Below, in pieces: positions 6,107 through 11,599 of a stretch of 11,599 nt of DNA; position 1 is the stretch's first letter; every line of letters starts with the position of its first letter. The stretch is from contig CALUZE010000026.1 of NCBI GenBank assembly GCA_944325235.1, forward strand, positions 1 to 11,599. Reading direction: 5' to 3'. Position numbers and translations under genes: made by a program. The notes beneath the pieces are model-generated. The model saw only the letters and a program-made list of their open reading frames with translations, did no database searches and was not told the origin of the DNA. The stretch is from an uncultured Elusimicrobiales bacterium. Lineage in GTDB: Bacteria; Elusimicrobiota; Elusimicrobia; Elusimicrobiales; Elusimicrobiaceae.

Positions 6107-7481
6107 GGGATTCCTTCTCTTGGGCCATCATACGTTCAATCAGGCCCGTATCCATATTGCCGCGGATGAAATCTTCGTTATTGACGATTTTCTGGTGGAA
6201 GGGAATCGTCGTTTTGACGCCGCCCACCAAAAATTCGCCCAAGCAGCGGCGGCTGCGCGCAAGCAGGTGCTCGCGGTCCGGCGCGGTGACAATCAGCTTG
6301 GCAATCAAGCTGTCGTAATAGCTGGGGATGGTGTAGCCCGTGTACATATGGCTGTCCACCCGCACCCCCAAACCGCCGGCGGGAATCCATTCTTCAATCG
6401 TGCCGGGGCAAGGGGTAAAATTGTGCTCGCTGTCTTCGGCATTGATGCGGTGTTCCATCGCGTGGCATTTAATCACCGCGGCTTCCTGCTGCGAAATGTG
6501 CAGCGGTTCGCCCTGGGCAATTTGGATTTGCATTTTGACCAAATCCTGCCCGCAGACGGATTCCGTTACCGGGTGTTCCACCTGCAAGCGGGTGTTTACT
6601 TCCATAAAGTAAAATTCTTTGTTCTGCGCCATCAAAAACTCCACCGTGCCTACGCCGCGGTATTTGGCCGCTTTGACGAGTTTGCAAGCGGCTTCCTGGA
6701 GTTTTTGGCGGGTAACCGGGTCCACAAACGGGGAAGGCGATTCTTCCAGCAGTTTCTGGTGGCGGCGCTGCATACTGCAGTCGCGCTCGGCAAAGGCTAC
6801 CACGTTGCCGTAGTTGTCCCCCGCCACCTGCACTTCAATGTGGCGCGGGTTCAAAACGAGTTTTTCAAAGTATACGCGGTCGTCGCCAAAGTTGGCCTTG
6901 GCTTCGCCCTGCGCGGTTTCCATCATCAGTTCCAAATCTTCTTCTTTCAGGCACGCGCGCATCCCTTTGCCGCCGCCGCCCAAAGAAGCCTTAATCATAA
7001 TCGGGAAACCGATTTTGCGGGCCACCTCGCGGAAGTTTTTGCCCACCACCCCGTCGGAACCGGGGGTAATCGGCACGCCGGCTTTCACGGCGATTTCACG
7101 CGCGGTAGATTTGACGCCCAGCATTTCAATGGCTTCGGCCGTCGGCCCGATAAACGTCATTCCGGCCTTGGTGACGGCCGCGGCAAAATCGGCGTTTTCG
7201 GACAAGAACCCATACCCGGGGTGCACTGCATCGGCGCCCGTAATTTTGGCGGCCGTTACGATCGCGTCTATATTCAAATAGCTCACCGGCGAGGGCGCCG
7301 CCCCGATGCACACGGCTTCGTCCGCCATGCGCACATGCAGGCTGTTGCGGTCGGCCTCGGAATAAATAGCCACGGATTTAATGCCCATTTCTTTCAGCGT
7401 GCGGATAACACGCAGGGCGATTTCGCCACGGTTGGCGATGAGGACTTTTTTAAAAGGAGTAACGGTAATATTAGCAGCCAT
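6090..7481 (-). CDS. accC: Biotin carboxylase, acetyl-CoA carboxylase subunit
   Basis: A 463-residue ATP-grasp biotin carboxylase, slightly longer than the roughly 450-residue E. coli enzyme because of a short N-terminal extension before KKVLIANRGEIALRV. Key elements look intact: HPGYGFLSENADFA (87-100), the glycine-rich ATP loop GGGGKGMR (168-175), HIEVQVAGD, AERDCSMQRRHQK (231-243), the catalytic/metal block FMEVNTRLQVEHPVTE (292-307; E293, R298, E302) and HRINAED with R345. It carboxylates the biotin of the carrier protein using bicarbonate and ATP, the first half-reaction of malonyl-CoA formation. It lies 11 bp after the accB-like gene with AGGGG upstream of its ATG. The transferase genes accA and accD are not in the window. 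Its expected partner, encoded just upstream, lacks the normal biotin lysine. Confidence 0.95.
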   Translation of the reverse strand: MAANITVTPFKKVLIANRGEIALRVIRTLKEMGIKSVAIYSEADRNSLHVRMADEAVCIGAAPSPVSYLNIDAIVTAAKITGADAVHPGYGFLSENADFAAAVTKAGMTFIGPTAEAIEMLGVKSTAREIAVKAGVPITPGSDGVVGKNFREVARKIGFPIMIKASLGGGGKGMRACLKEEDLELMMETAQGEAKANFGDDRVYFEKLVLNPRHIEVQVAGDNYGNVVAFAERDCSMQRRHQKLLEESPSPFVDPVTRQKLQEAACKLVKAAKYRGVGTVEFLMAQNKEFYFMEVNTRLQVEHPVTESVCGQDLVKMQIQIAQGEPLHISQQEAAVIKCHAMEHRINAEDSEHNFTPCPGTIEEWIPAGGLGVRVDSHMYTGYTIPSYYDSLIAKLIVTAPDREHLLARSRRCLGEFLVGGVKTTIPFHQKIVNNEDFIRGNMDTGLIERMMAQEKESRESKK

Positions 7482-7492
7482 AGCAAAAACCC

Positions 7493-7867
7493 CTACTTTT
7501 CAATAAAGAACAGCGGCAAACCAAATTCCACCGGCGCGCCTTCCTGTGCGGTAACCACACGCAGCTTGCCGGAAACGGGGGACGTAATCACGTGCTTTTT
7601 GGAAACCGTCTGCACCAGGCCCAATACGTCGCCTTCCTTAACGGTTTGGCCTTCTTTGAGTACCAGATTTTTGCCTTTGTCCGCGGCGTGGTAAATGCCG
7701 ATCGCGGGCGAGGTGACCGCCGTGAGCGAGCACGCAAAATGCGCCGGTTCGGGCAGGGCTTCGGAGGTTTTTACTTCAATGCAGTCGCCGTCTTTTTCGT
7801 AACAAAATTCGGCCAAATCGGTGGTTTTTAACCAATCGGTTACTTCCGTAATTAATTTCGTGTCCAT
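7493..7867 (-). CDS. accB: AccB-like biotin carrier domain protein with altered biotin site
   Basis: A 124-residue protein with the layout of biotin carboxyl carrier protein: an N-terminal helical segment (1-35), a short linker (36-46) and a C-terminal biotinyl/lipoyl barrel starting AVTSPAIGIYHAADKGK (50-66), then LKEGQTVKEGDVLGLV and closing SPVSGKL...VEFGLPLFFIEK. In BCCP the hairpin reads V-E-A-M-K-M; here it is V-Q-T-V-S-K-K (85-91). Gapless alignment to the conserved I..P.SG downstream puts Ser89 at the biotinyl-lysine position, with Lys90 and Lys91 directly after. The call rests on fold and on the position next to accC. It may be non-biotinylated, may be modified on a shifted lysine, or may serve another role. 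ATG at 7867 has GAGG 5 bp upstream. Confidence 0.82.
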   Translation of the reverse strand: MDTKLITEVTDWLKTTDLAEFCYEKDGDCIEVKTSEALPEPAHFACSLTAVTSPAIGIYHAADKGKNLVLKEGQTVKEGDVLGLVQTVSKKHVITSPVSGKLRVVTAQEGAPVEFGLPLFFIEK

Positions 7868-7905
7868 AAGGTCCTCGGATTGAAAGATTAAAATACGTTT
7901 TAGTT

Positions 7906-7914
7906 ATTTTACCA
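7906..7914 (-). promoter_or_regulatory. accB: Extended -10 promoter of the accB-accC-rfaE2 block
   Basis: On the minus strand TGGTAAAAT (7914 to 7906): TG one base before a TAAAAT -10. The -35 region is weak. The start would be near 7899, giving a leader of about 30 nt before the accB ATG. It overlaps the -35 of the divergent tspO promoter. Confidence 0.45.
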
Positions 7915-7937
7915 TTTTTAGCGCCAAACAGTATACA
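7909..7937 (+). promoter_or_regulatory. tspO: Promoter of tspO
   Basis: TTACCA (7909-7914), 17-bp spacer, TATACA (7932-7937). Predicted start near 7944, leader about 50 nt, containing the small hairpin GGGGTTTTCCCC at about 7957-7968. The -35 shares bases with the -10 of the opposing accB promoter. Confidence 0.45.
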
Positions 7938-7994
7938 GCGCTCTAACCTTTTTTTGGGGTTTTCCCCATGGCCGCAAAATGCTAGCGTGTGAAT

Positions 7995-8468
7995 ATGAAA
8001 CACGTCATCACCTTTTTAAAGCTGCTGTTTTGGCTGGTCGTGTGCCAGCTGCCGGGCTTGGCGGGTGCCGGTGCCGTAAGCCCCAACCTGGAATGGTTCC
8101 ATTCCCTGCAAATGCCGCCGCTTATGCCGCCGGATATGATTTTCGGCCTGGCGTGGAGCGTGCTGTATGTGGTGCTGGGCGTGGCGGCTTTTTTGGCGTT
8201 TCGCAACGGCCTAAAAGGCGCCCGCACGGCGCTGATTCTGTTCATCGTGCAACTGGCGCTCAACGCGTGGTGGACGCCGGTGTTCTTTGGCGACCATAAC
8301 CCCGGTGCGGCCCTGATTCTGCTGGTGATTATGTTGGCAGAAGGCATTTGGCTGGCGCGGGTGTTTTGGCGCCAATACCGCGTGTCCGCCTGGCTGCTGC
8401 TGCCGTACGGGCTGTGGCTGGTGTTTGCCGGCTATTTAAACGCTGCCATCTGGCTGCTAAACCGCTGA
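7995..8468 (+). CDS. tspO: TspO/MBR family membrane protein
   Basis: A 157-residue, five-helix membrane protein of the TspO/mitochondrial benzodiazepine receptor family. Family marks in order: LEWFHSLQMPPLMPPDMIFGLAWSVLY (the W..L..P...PP...F...W..LY pattern), the GVAAF segment, VQLALNAWWTPVFF (the Q..LN..W.P.FF motif) and WLLLPYGLWLVFAGYLNAAIW (the P|Y..W..FA..LN motif at the C-terminus). TspO proteins bind porphyrins and sterol-like ligands and are linked to stress, tetrapyrrole and redox control; the precise role here is unknown. Nothing next to it is a haem-pathway gene. Neither start has a good ribosome-binding site: ATG at 7995 is chosen, but GTG at 7989 two codons upstream is equally possible. 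It is expressed alone, between a divergent promoter and a terminator. Confidence 0.92.
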   Translation: MKHVITFLKLLFWLVVCQLPGLAGAGAVSPNLEWFHSLQMPPLMPPDMIFGLAWSVLYVVLGVAAFLAFRNGLKGARTALILFIVQLALNAWWTPVFFGDHNPGAALILLVIMLAEGIWLARVFWRQYRVSAWLLLPYGLWLVFAGYLNAAIWLLNR

Positions 8469-8488
8469 GCGTTTCTATCCACGTAATA

Positions 8489-8519
8489 GCAAAAGCCCTC
8501 TATAGTAGAGGGCTTTTGC
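8489..8519. terminator. Bidirectional terminator between convergent genes
   Basis: Perfect 14-bp inverted repeat GCAAAAGCCCTCTA / TAGAGGGCTTTTGC (8489-8502 with 8506-8519), 3-nt loop. It carries AAAA/TTTT on both arms and lies between the tspO stop and the end of the opposing small membrane protein gene. Confidence 0.85.
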
Positions 8520-8540
8520 TTGCCGTATCCAACGGTAAAT

Positions 8541-8798
8541 TCATTTGTTGCGGTAATGCTTTACCAGGTCCACCCCTAACTTCATTACTTTGTAAAAGGT
8601 GGAATCCAGCAGGGTGGAGACATTGTCAATCAAATCAAACGCGCTTTTGGTTTTGTCCACGTTTTCCGCCGTGGAAACCGCCAGGTATTCCACCGCTTCG
8701 GCCGTGCGCGTAATCTGCAAAAACGTCCGCACCGCAAACACCACCAGCACGACAAACGCAATCACTGCCACCAACACACACCACTGATAAAAATCCAT
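8541..8798 (-). CDS. Small membrane-anchored protein, DUF948-like
   Basis: An 85-residue protein with one N-terminal membrane helix (about 7-25, CVLVAVIAFVVLVVFAV) and a cytoplasmic or periplasmic amphipathic helical tail (about 26-70, TAEAVEYLAVSTAENVDKTKSAFDLIDNVSTLL), ending in a basic HYRNK. The arrangement recalls the DUF948 family of short, single-pass proteins with a coiled tail, whose function is unknown; this assignment is tentative. The ATG at 8798 is chosen over an upstream in-frame start at 8855 because it has a G-rich ribosome-binding site (AAGGGGG) at the right distance and because the good promoter at 8827-8855 would place transcription start downstream of the earlier start. 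It is monocistronic. Confidence 0.72.
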   Translation of the reverse strand: MDFYQWCVLVAVIAFVVLVVFAVRTFLQITRTAEAVEYLAVSTAENVDKTKSAFDLIDNVSTLLDSTFYKVMKLGVDLVKHYRNK

Positions 8799-8826
8799 AT
8801 CCGGCCCCCTTTTAGTCTTTTTTCTT

Positions 8827-8855
8827 ATTGTAGCCAGTTCCCCCGCCGCCGTCAA
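8827..8855 (-). promoter_or_regulatory. Sigma-70-type promoter of the small membrane protein gene
   Basis: Minus strand TTGACG (8855-8850), 17-bp spacer, TACAAT (8832-8827): one mismatch to consensus in each hexamer. The start would be near 8820, about 20 nt before the ATG at 8798. Confidence 0.72.
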
Positions 8856-8981
8856 GCCCCGAATTGGATTAGCGGCTTTTTAAAAAGGGCACCGGCCCGC
8901 GGCCGGTTTGGGGCATCTAGGTCCTTTTTATATTTATTCCTTATTTTTTGCGGAAAACCCGCTTCTGGGCCCTCAAAATGT
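8856..8981. other. Intergenic region between divergent promoters
   Basis: No gene is supported here. It contains a GC-rich hairpin ACCGGCC/GGCCGGT (8891-8897 with 8901-8907, loop CGC) and AT-rich sequence leading into the nrdD promoter. An open frame on the minus strand (9127-8852) has no family resemblance or ribosome-binding site and is taken as chance. Confidence 0.5.
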
Positions 8982-9010
8982 TTGACAAGGGACTTGTTAT
9001 TAGTAATAAT
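8982..9010 (+). promoter_or_regulatory. nrdD: Promoter of nrdD
   Basis: TTGACA (8982-8987, perfect -35), 17-bp spacer, AATAAT (9005-9010, 5 of 6 matches to the -10). Predicted start near 9017, giving a leader of about 190 nt before the nrdD ATG at 9207. The spacer and -10 are covered by a long palindrome. Confidence 0.72.
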
Positions 9011-9027
9011 TACTATTAACAAGTCCC
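8989..9027. promoter_or_regulatory. 39-bp palindrome over the nrdD promoter, likely operator
   Basis: Two 19-bp arms around a single central A at 9008: GGGACTTGTT... at 8989 and ...AACAAGTCCC ending at 9027, with one mismatched pair. It covers the spacer, the -10 and the start point of the nrdD promoter. Only the right arm would be transcribed from that promoter, so it should act as DNA, as a repressor or activator site, rather than as an RNA hairpin. It does not fit the NrdR box, FNR site or an 18-bp Rex site as I know them. Confidence 0.6.
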
Positions 9028-9206
9028 CTTTCCGGCGGGCTTTTAAACCGCAAAAAACGGACACTTTCCGACGGAAGAAACATTTTTTGCCGCGTTGCTG
9101 AAAATCGTTTTTAGACGGGATTTGCATTTTCGGTTCGTTTTTGCCAAAATTTTAAAAGTCGTTGATGTTTCAAAACGGCCAATTATTTCTACCAGGACAA
9201 ACTATT

Positions 9207-11267
9207 ATGGAAAACTCTGAAGTGATTACAACAATCGTCAAAAGAGACGGTACTACCCAACGTTTTGATTCCAAAAAGATTACCAAAGCCATCGCCAAAG
9301 CGGCCGAAGCCACCGGCGAATTTGACTTGGATACCGCCAAAAAATTGACGATTCGCGCCATTAACATTATCCAACAGCTGTATTCGGACACCGTGCCGAA
9401 CGTGGAAAATGTGCAGGATATCGTGGAAGACGTCTTGCTGACCTCCAACTATCACAAAACGGCCAAGGCGTACATCTTGTACCGCGACCAGCACGCCCGC
9501 ATGCGCGAAATTTCTTCCAAATTTAACGTGGACCTGGTGGACCAGTACCTCCAAAAAATTGACTGGCAGGTGAACGAAAACAGCAACATGGGCTACTCCC
9601 TGCAGGGGCTGAACAACTATATTTCGTCCGAAATCAGCAAAATTTACTGGTTGAACAAAATCTACCCCGAAAATGTGCGCCGCATGCACACGGAAGGGGA
9701 CTTCCACCTGCACGATTTGGGCCTGCTGGGCGCCTACTGCGTGGGCTGGGACTTGCAGGACCTGCTGTTAAGCGGGTTTACGGGTGTGGTCGGCAAAGCG
9801 GAAAGCAAACCGGCCAAACACTTGCGCACCGCGTTGGGGCAGGTAGTCAACTTTTTCTACACGCTGCAGGGCGAAAGCGCCGGCGCGCAGGCGTTTTCCA
9901 ACTTTGATACGCTGTTGGCGCCGTTTATCTACTACGATAAACTTTCTTACGACGAAGTAAAACAAGCCTTGCAGGAATTTTTGTTCAACGTAAACGTGCC
10001 CACCCGCGTAGGGTTCCAGACGCCGTTTACCAACCTGACGCTGGACTTGACGGTTCCCTCTTATTATAAAGACCAGCCCGTCATCATCGGCGGCAAACTG
10101 CAGGACAAAACGTACGGCGAATTCCAGAACGAAATGGATATGCTCAACCGCGCCTTCTGCGAAGTCATGCTCGCGGGCGACGCCAAGGGCCGCGTGTTCA
10201 CGTTCCCGATTCCGACGTACAACATCACCAAAGATTTTGATTGGGACAACCCCAAACTCACCCCGCTGTGGGAAATGACGGCCAAATACGGTATCCCGTA
10301 CTTTGCCAACTTCATCAACTCCGATATGAACCCCGAGGACGCCCGCTCCATGTGCTGCCGCTTGCGCATTGACAACCGCGAACTGAGAAAACGCGGCGGC
10401 GGGCTGTTCGGCTCCGCTCCGTTGACGGGCTCCATCGGCGTGGTGACCATCAACCTGCCGCGCTTGGGGTATCTGTCCAAAAACGAAGACGAATTCTTCG
10501 CCAATTTAAGAGACCGCATGGAAGTGGCCAAAACCAGCTTGGAAATCAAACGCAAAGTGATTGAACGCTTCACCCGCGGCAACCTCTATCCGTACATGAG
10601 CTTTTATCTGCGCTCGGTGCGCCAGCGGTTCAACGAATTCTGGAAGAACCACTTCTCCACCATCGGTTTGGTGGGCCTCAACGAAGCGTCCCTGAACCTG
10701 ATTGGGGAAGACATCGGTTCCGAAAAAGGCCGCGCGTTTGCCGAAAAAGTTCTTACGTTTATGCGCGAGGTGCTGGTGCAGTTCCAGGAAGAAACGGGCA
10801 ACAACTACAACCTGGAAGCCACGCCGGCCGAAGGTACTTCGTACCGCTTGGCCAAGCTGGATAAAGAGCGCTACCCCAACATCATCTGCGCCAACGAGGA
10901 ACTGTACAAACAAGGCCACCAGCCTTTCTACACCAACTCGTCGCAGCTGCCCGTCAACTATACCGACGACGTTTTTGAAATGTTGGACCTGCAGAACAAC
11001 ATCCAGTCCAAATACACCGGCGGCACGGTACAGCACATCTTCACCGGCGAAAGAATCAAAGATCTGGAAGCGATGAAGAAATTCATCAAAACCGTGTGCG
11101 AGAAATACACCTTGCCGTACTTCTCCATCACGCCTACGTTCAGCGTCTGCCCCAAATGCGGCTACATTGAAGGCGAACATTTTGAATGCCCCAAATGCAA
11201 AGCCGAACGCATGCAGGAGCTGGAACGCCAAGTAAAACTTTTGGAAGAACAGCTTTACAGCAAATAG
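9207..11267 (+). CDS. nrdD: Anaerobic ribonucleoside-triphosphate reductase, large part lacking the glycyl-radical loop
   Basis: A 686-residue class III ribonucleotide reductase catalytic chain, which reduces ribonucleotides to deoxyribonucleotides without oxygen. Order of parts: an ATP-cone regulatory domain (about 4-95, VITTIVKRDGTTQRFDSKKI...), then the ten-stranded barrel with FHLHDLGLLGAYCVGWDL (Cys178), RSMCCRLRIDNRELRKRGGG (Cys383/Cys384) and TGSIGVVTINLPRLGY, then YTNSSQLPV and a C-terminal zinc ribbon C648/C651...C661/C664 (CPKCG...CPKC). Normally the glycyl-radical loop RV.GYL follows the ribbon within the same chain. Here the protein instead ends in a heptad helix (667-684) and stops. 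The loop is encoded by the next gene. ATG at 9207 is chosen for AGGA 9 bp upstream; TTG 9162 and ATG 9165 in frame are less well supported. Confidence 0.95.
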   Translation: MENSEVITTIVKRDGTTQRFDSKKITKAIAKAAEATGEFDLDTAKKLTIRAINIIQQLYSDTVPNVENVQDIVEDVLLTSNYHKTAKAYILYRDQHARMREISSKFNVDLVDQYLQKIDWQVNENSNMGYSLQGLNNYISSEISKIYWLNKIYPENVRRMHTEGDFHLHDLGLLGAYCVGWDLQDLLLSGFTGVVGKAESKPAKHLRTALGQVVNFFYTLQGESAGAQAFSNFDTLLAPFIYYDKLSYDEVKQALQEFLFNVNVPTRVGFQTPFTNLTLDLTVPSYYKDQPVIIGGKLQDKTYGEFQNEMDMLNRAFCEVMLAGDAKGRVFTFPIPTYNITKDFDWDNPKLTPLWEMTAKYGIPYFANFINSDMNPEDARSMCCRLRIDNRELRKRGGGLFGSAPLTGSIGVVTINLPRLGYLSKNEDEFFANLRDRMEVAKTSLEIKRKVIERFTRGNLYPYMSFYLRSVRQRFNEFWKNHFSTIGLVGLNEASLNLIGEDIGSEKGRAFAEKVLTFMREVLVQFQEETGNNYNLEATPAEGTSYRLAKLDKERYPNIICANEELYKQGHQPFYTNSSQLPVNYTDDVFEMLDLQNNIQSKYTGGTVQHIFTGERIKDLEAMKKFIKTVCEKYTLPYFSITPTFSVCPKCGYIEGEHFECPKCKAERMQELERQVKLLEEQLYSK

Positions 11268-11281
11268 TTCTTCGCAAATAT

Positions 11282-11322
11282 CTTTTTTGGGTTAGTCTGC
11301 CCGTCAGCCTAACCCAAAAAAG
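11282..11322. repeat. Perfect 14-bp inverted repeat between nrdD and the radical subunit gene
   Basis: CTTTTTTGGGTTAG / CTAACCCAAAAAAG (11282-11295 with 11309-11322), 13-nt loop. The T-run is on the 5' arm and the A-run on the 3' arm, and no U-tract follows the stem, so it is not a classical terminator; it could stabilise or punctuate the nrdD mRNA. It ends 3 bp before the -35 of the next promoter. Confidence 0.75.
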
Positions 11323-11325
11323 CGG

Positions 11326-11354
11326 TTGAAACGGCCGTGGCAAAGTGCCATAAT
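11326..11354 (+). promoter_or_regulatory. Promoter of the glycyl-radical subunit gene
   Basis: TTGAAA (11326-11331), 17-bp spacer, CATAAT (11349-11354): one mismatch to the sigma-70 consensus in each hexamer. The start would be near 11361, about 60 nt before the ATG at 11422. Confidence 0.65.
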
Positions 11355-11421
11355 AGAGGAAAGGGTTTTCACGGGCCCGAAGGTCGTTTTAACATCGTCA
11401 TACAGCTAGGAGACATAAATC

Positions 11422-11599
11422 ATGACTGCACAGGAAAAACAAGTAGTAGAAAACAAAATTGCGGAACTCAAAAAAGAAATGAACGAAGTTCACGGTTCCA
11501 AATGCGAAGTTTATTCTCGCGTAGTGGGCTATCTGCGCCCCGTCCAGAACTGGAACAAAGGCAAAAAAGAAGAATTTGCCATGAGAAAAACGATGCGCG
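11422..11599 (+). CDS. Separate glycyl-radical subunit of anaerobic ribonucleotide reductase (partial)
   Basis: Fifty-nine codons are visible before the window ends. The first 25 residues are a charged helix with a clean heptad series V9-I13-L16-M20-V23. Then comes SKCEVYSRVVGYLRPVQ and NWNKGKKEEFAMRKTM, which is the C-terminal glycyl-radical segment of class III NrdD (R-V-x-G-Y-L; radical Gly36), ending close to where NrdD proteins normally stop. In ordinary NrdD this segment is fused behind the zinc ribbon; here it has its own AGGAG (11408-11412, 9 bp upstream), ATG and promoter, 154 bp past the stop of the large chain and in a different frame. It should be activated by NrdG (not in the window) and insert into the NrdD barrel. 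Cys28 lies eight residues before the radical glycine. Confidence 0.9.
   Translation, partial: MTAQEKQVVENKIAELKKEMNEVHGSKCEVYSRVVGYLRPVQNWNKGKKEEFAMRKTMR

Noticed and set aside
5805..7694. A 629-codon open frame on the + strand opposite rfaE2, accC and accB
   Set aside because: It is antisense to three clearly identified genes, His/Phe/Arg-rich without family resemblance, and arises because GC-rich codon use leaves the opposite strand free of stops.
7493..7867. Treating the accB-like gene as a pseudogene
   Set aside because: Frame, start, ribosome-binding site, length and flanking barrel sequence are all intact; only the biotin hairpin differs.
8989..9027. Assigning the palindrome to NrdR, Rex or FNR
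   Set aside because: NrdR uses two short boxes with an ACA...TGT-like pattern, FNR uses TTGAT-N4-ATCAA, and although TTGTTA/TAACAA halves resemble Rex, here they span 29 bp instead of about 18.
8852..9127. A 91-codon minus-strand frame in the nrdD upstream region
   Set aside because: It crosses the nrdD promoter and palindrome, has no family resemblance, and no ribosome-binding site.
11282..11322. Calling the inverted repeat after nrdD a rho-independent terminator
   Set aside because: The T-run is in the 5' arm and pairs with the A-run of the 3' arm; no T-run follows the stem on either strand, so the classical form is missing.
11265..11421. Simple frameshift or sequencing error as the explanation for the split nrdD
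   Set aside because: The two parts are 154 bp apart with a hairpin, promoter, Shine-Dalgarno and start codon between them, and both ends carry extra helices; a single indel cannot produce this. An assembly check is still worthwhile.

Overview
The window looks like chromosomal housekeeping DNA from a Gram-negative anaerobe. The Gram-negative inference rests on an ADP-heptose (LPS core) adenylyltransferase and Lgt. The anaerobe inference rests on a class III, glycyl-radical ribonucleotide reductase. Gene order and protein style suggest a gut Elusimicrobiota-like or other candidate-phylum bacterium, but that placement is only an impression. There is no sign of phage, IS elements or CRISPR.

Layout. 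(1) 1-2833, + strand: a tight operon of eno (3' end), an ftsB/divIC-like gene, an MBL-fold hydrolase, lgt and an RluA-type pseudouridine synthase, with overlapping or nearly touching genes, closed by a strong intrinsic terminator. (2) 2834-3213: a gene-free stretch with a GC-rich foldable segment, then a likely small RNA gene with its own promoter and terminator, then a bidirectional terminator. (3) 7867-3214, - strand: an envelope/lipid block of accB, accC, rfaE2, a serine-palmitoyltransferase-like enzyme and a double-GNAT N-acyltransferase, with an intrinsic terminator between the last two. (4) 7995-8468, +: tspO, divergent from accB, with overlapping promoters. (5) 8798-8541, -: a small membrane protein with a clear sigma-70-type promoter. 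(6) 8981-11599, +: nrdD with a near-consensus promoter overlaid by a 39-bp palindrome, then a separate small gene carrying the glycyl-radical loop.

Most notable points. The anaerobic ribonucleotide reductase is split: the large ORF stops just after its zinc ribbon, and the glycyl-radical segment (RVVGYLRPVQNWNKGK) lies 154 bp downstream in another frame, with its own promoter, Shine-Dalgarno and start codon. The two proteins end and begin with heptad-patterned helices that could dock them together. Second, the AccB-like protein keeps the carrier-domain fold, but the biotin site (normally E-A-M-K-M) reads Q-T-V-S-K, with serine at the lysine position, although AccC looks intact. Third, the serine-palmitoyltransferase-like enzyme next to a GNAT protein of the type that includes bacterial ceramide synthases hints at sphingolipid-like synthesis.
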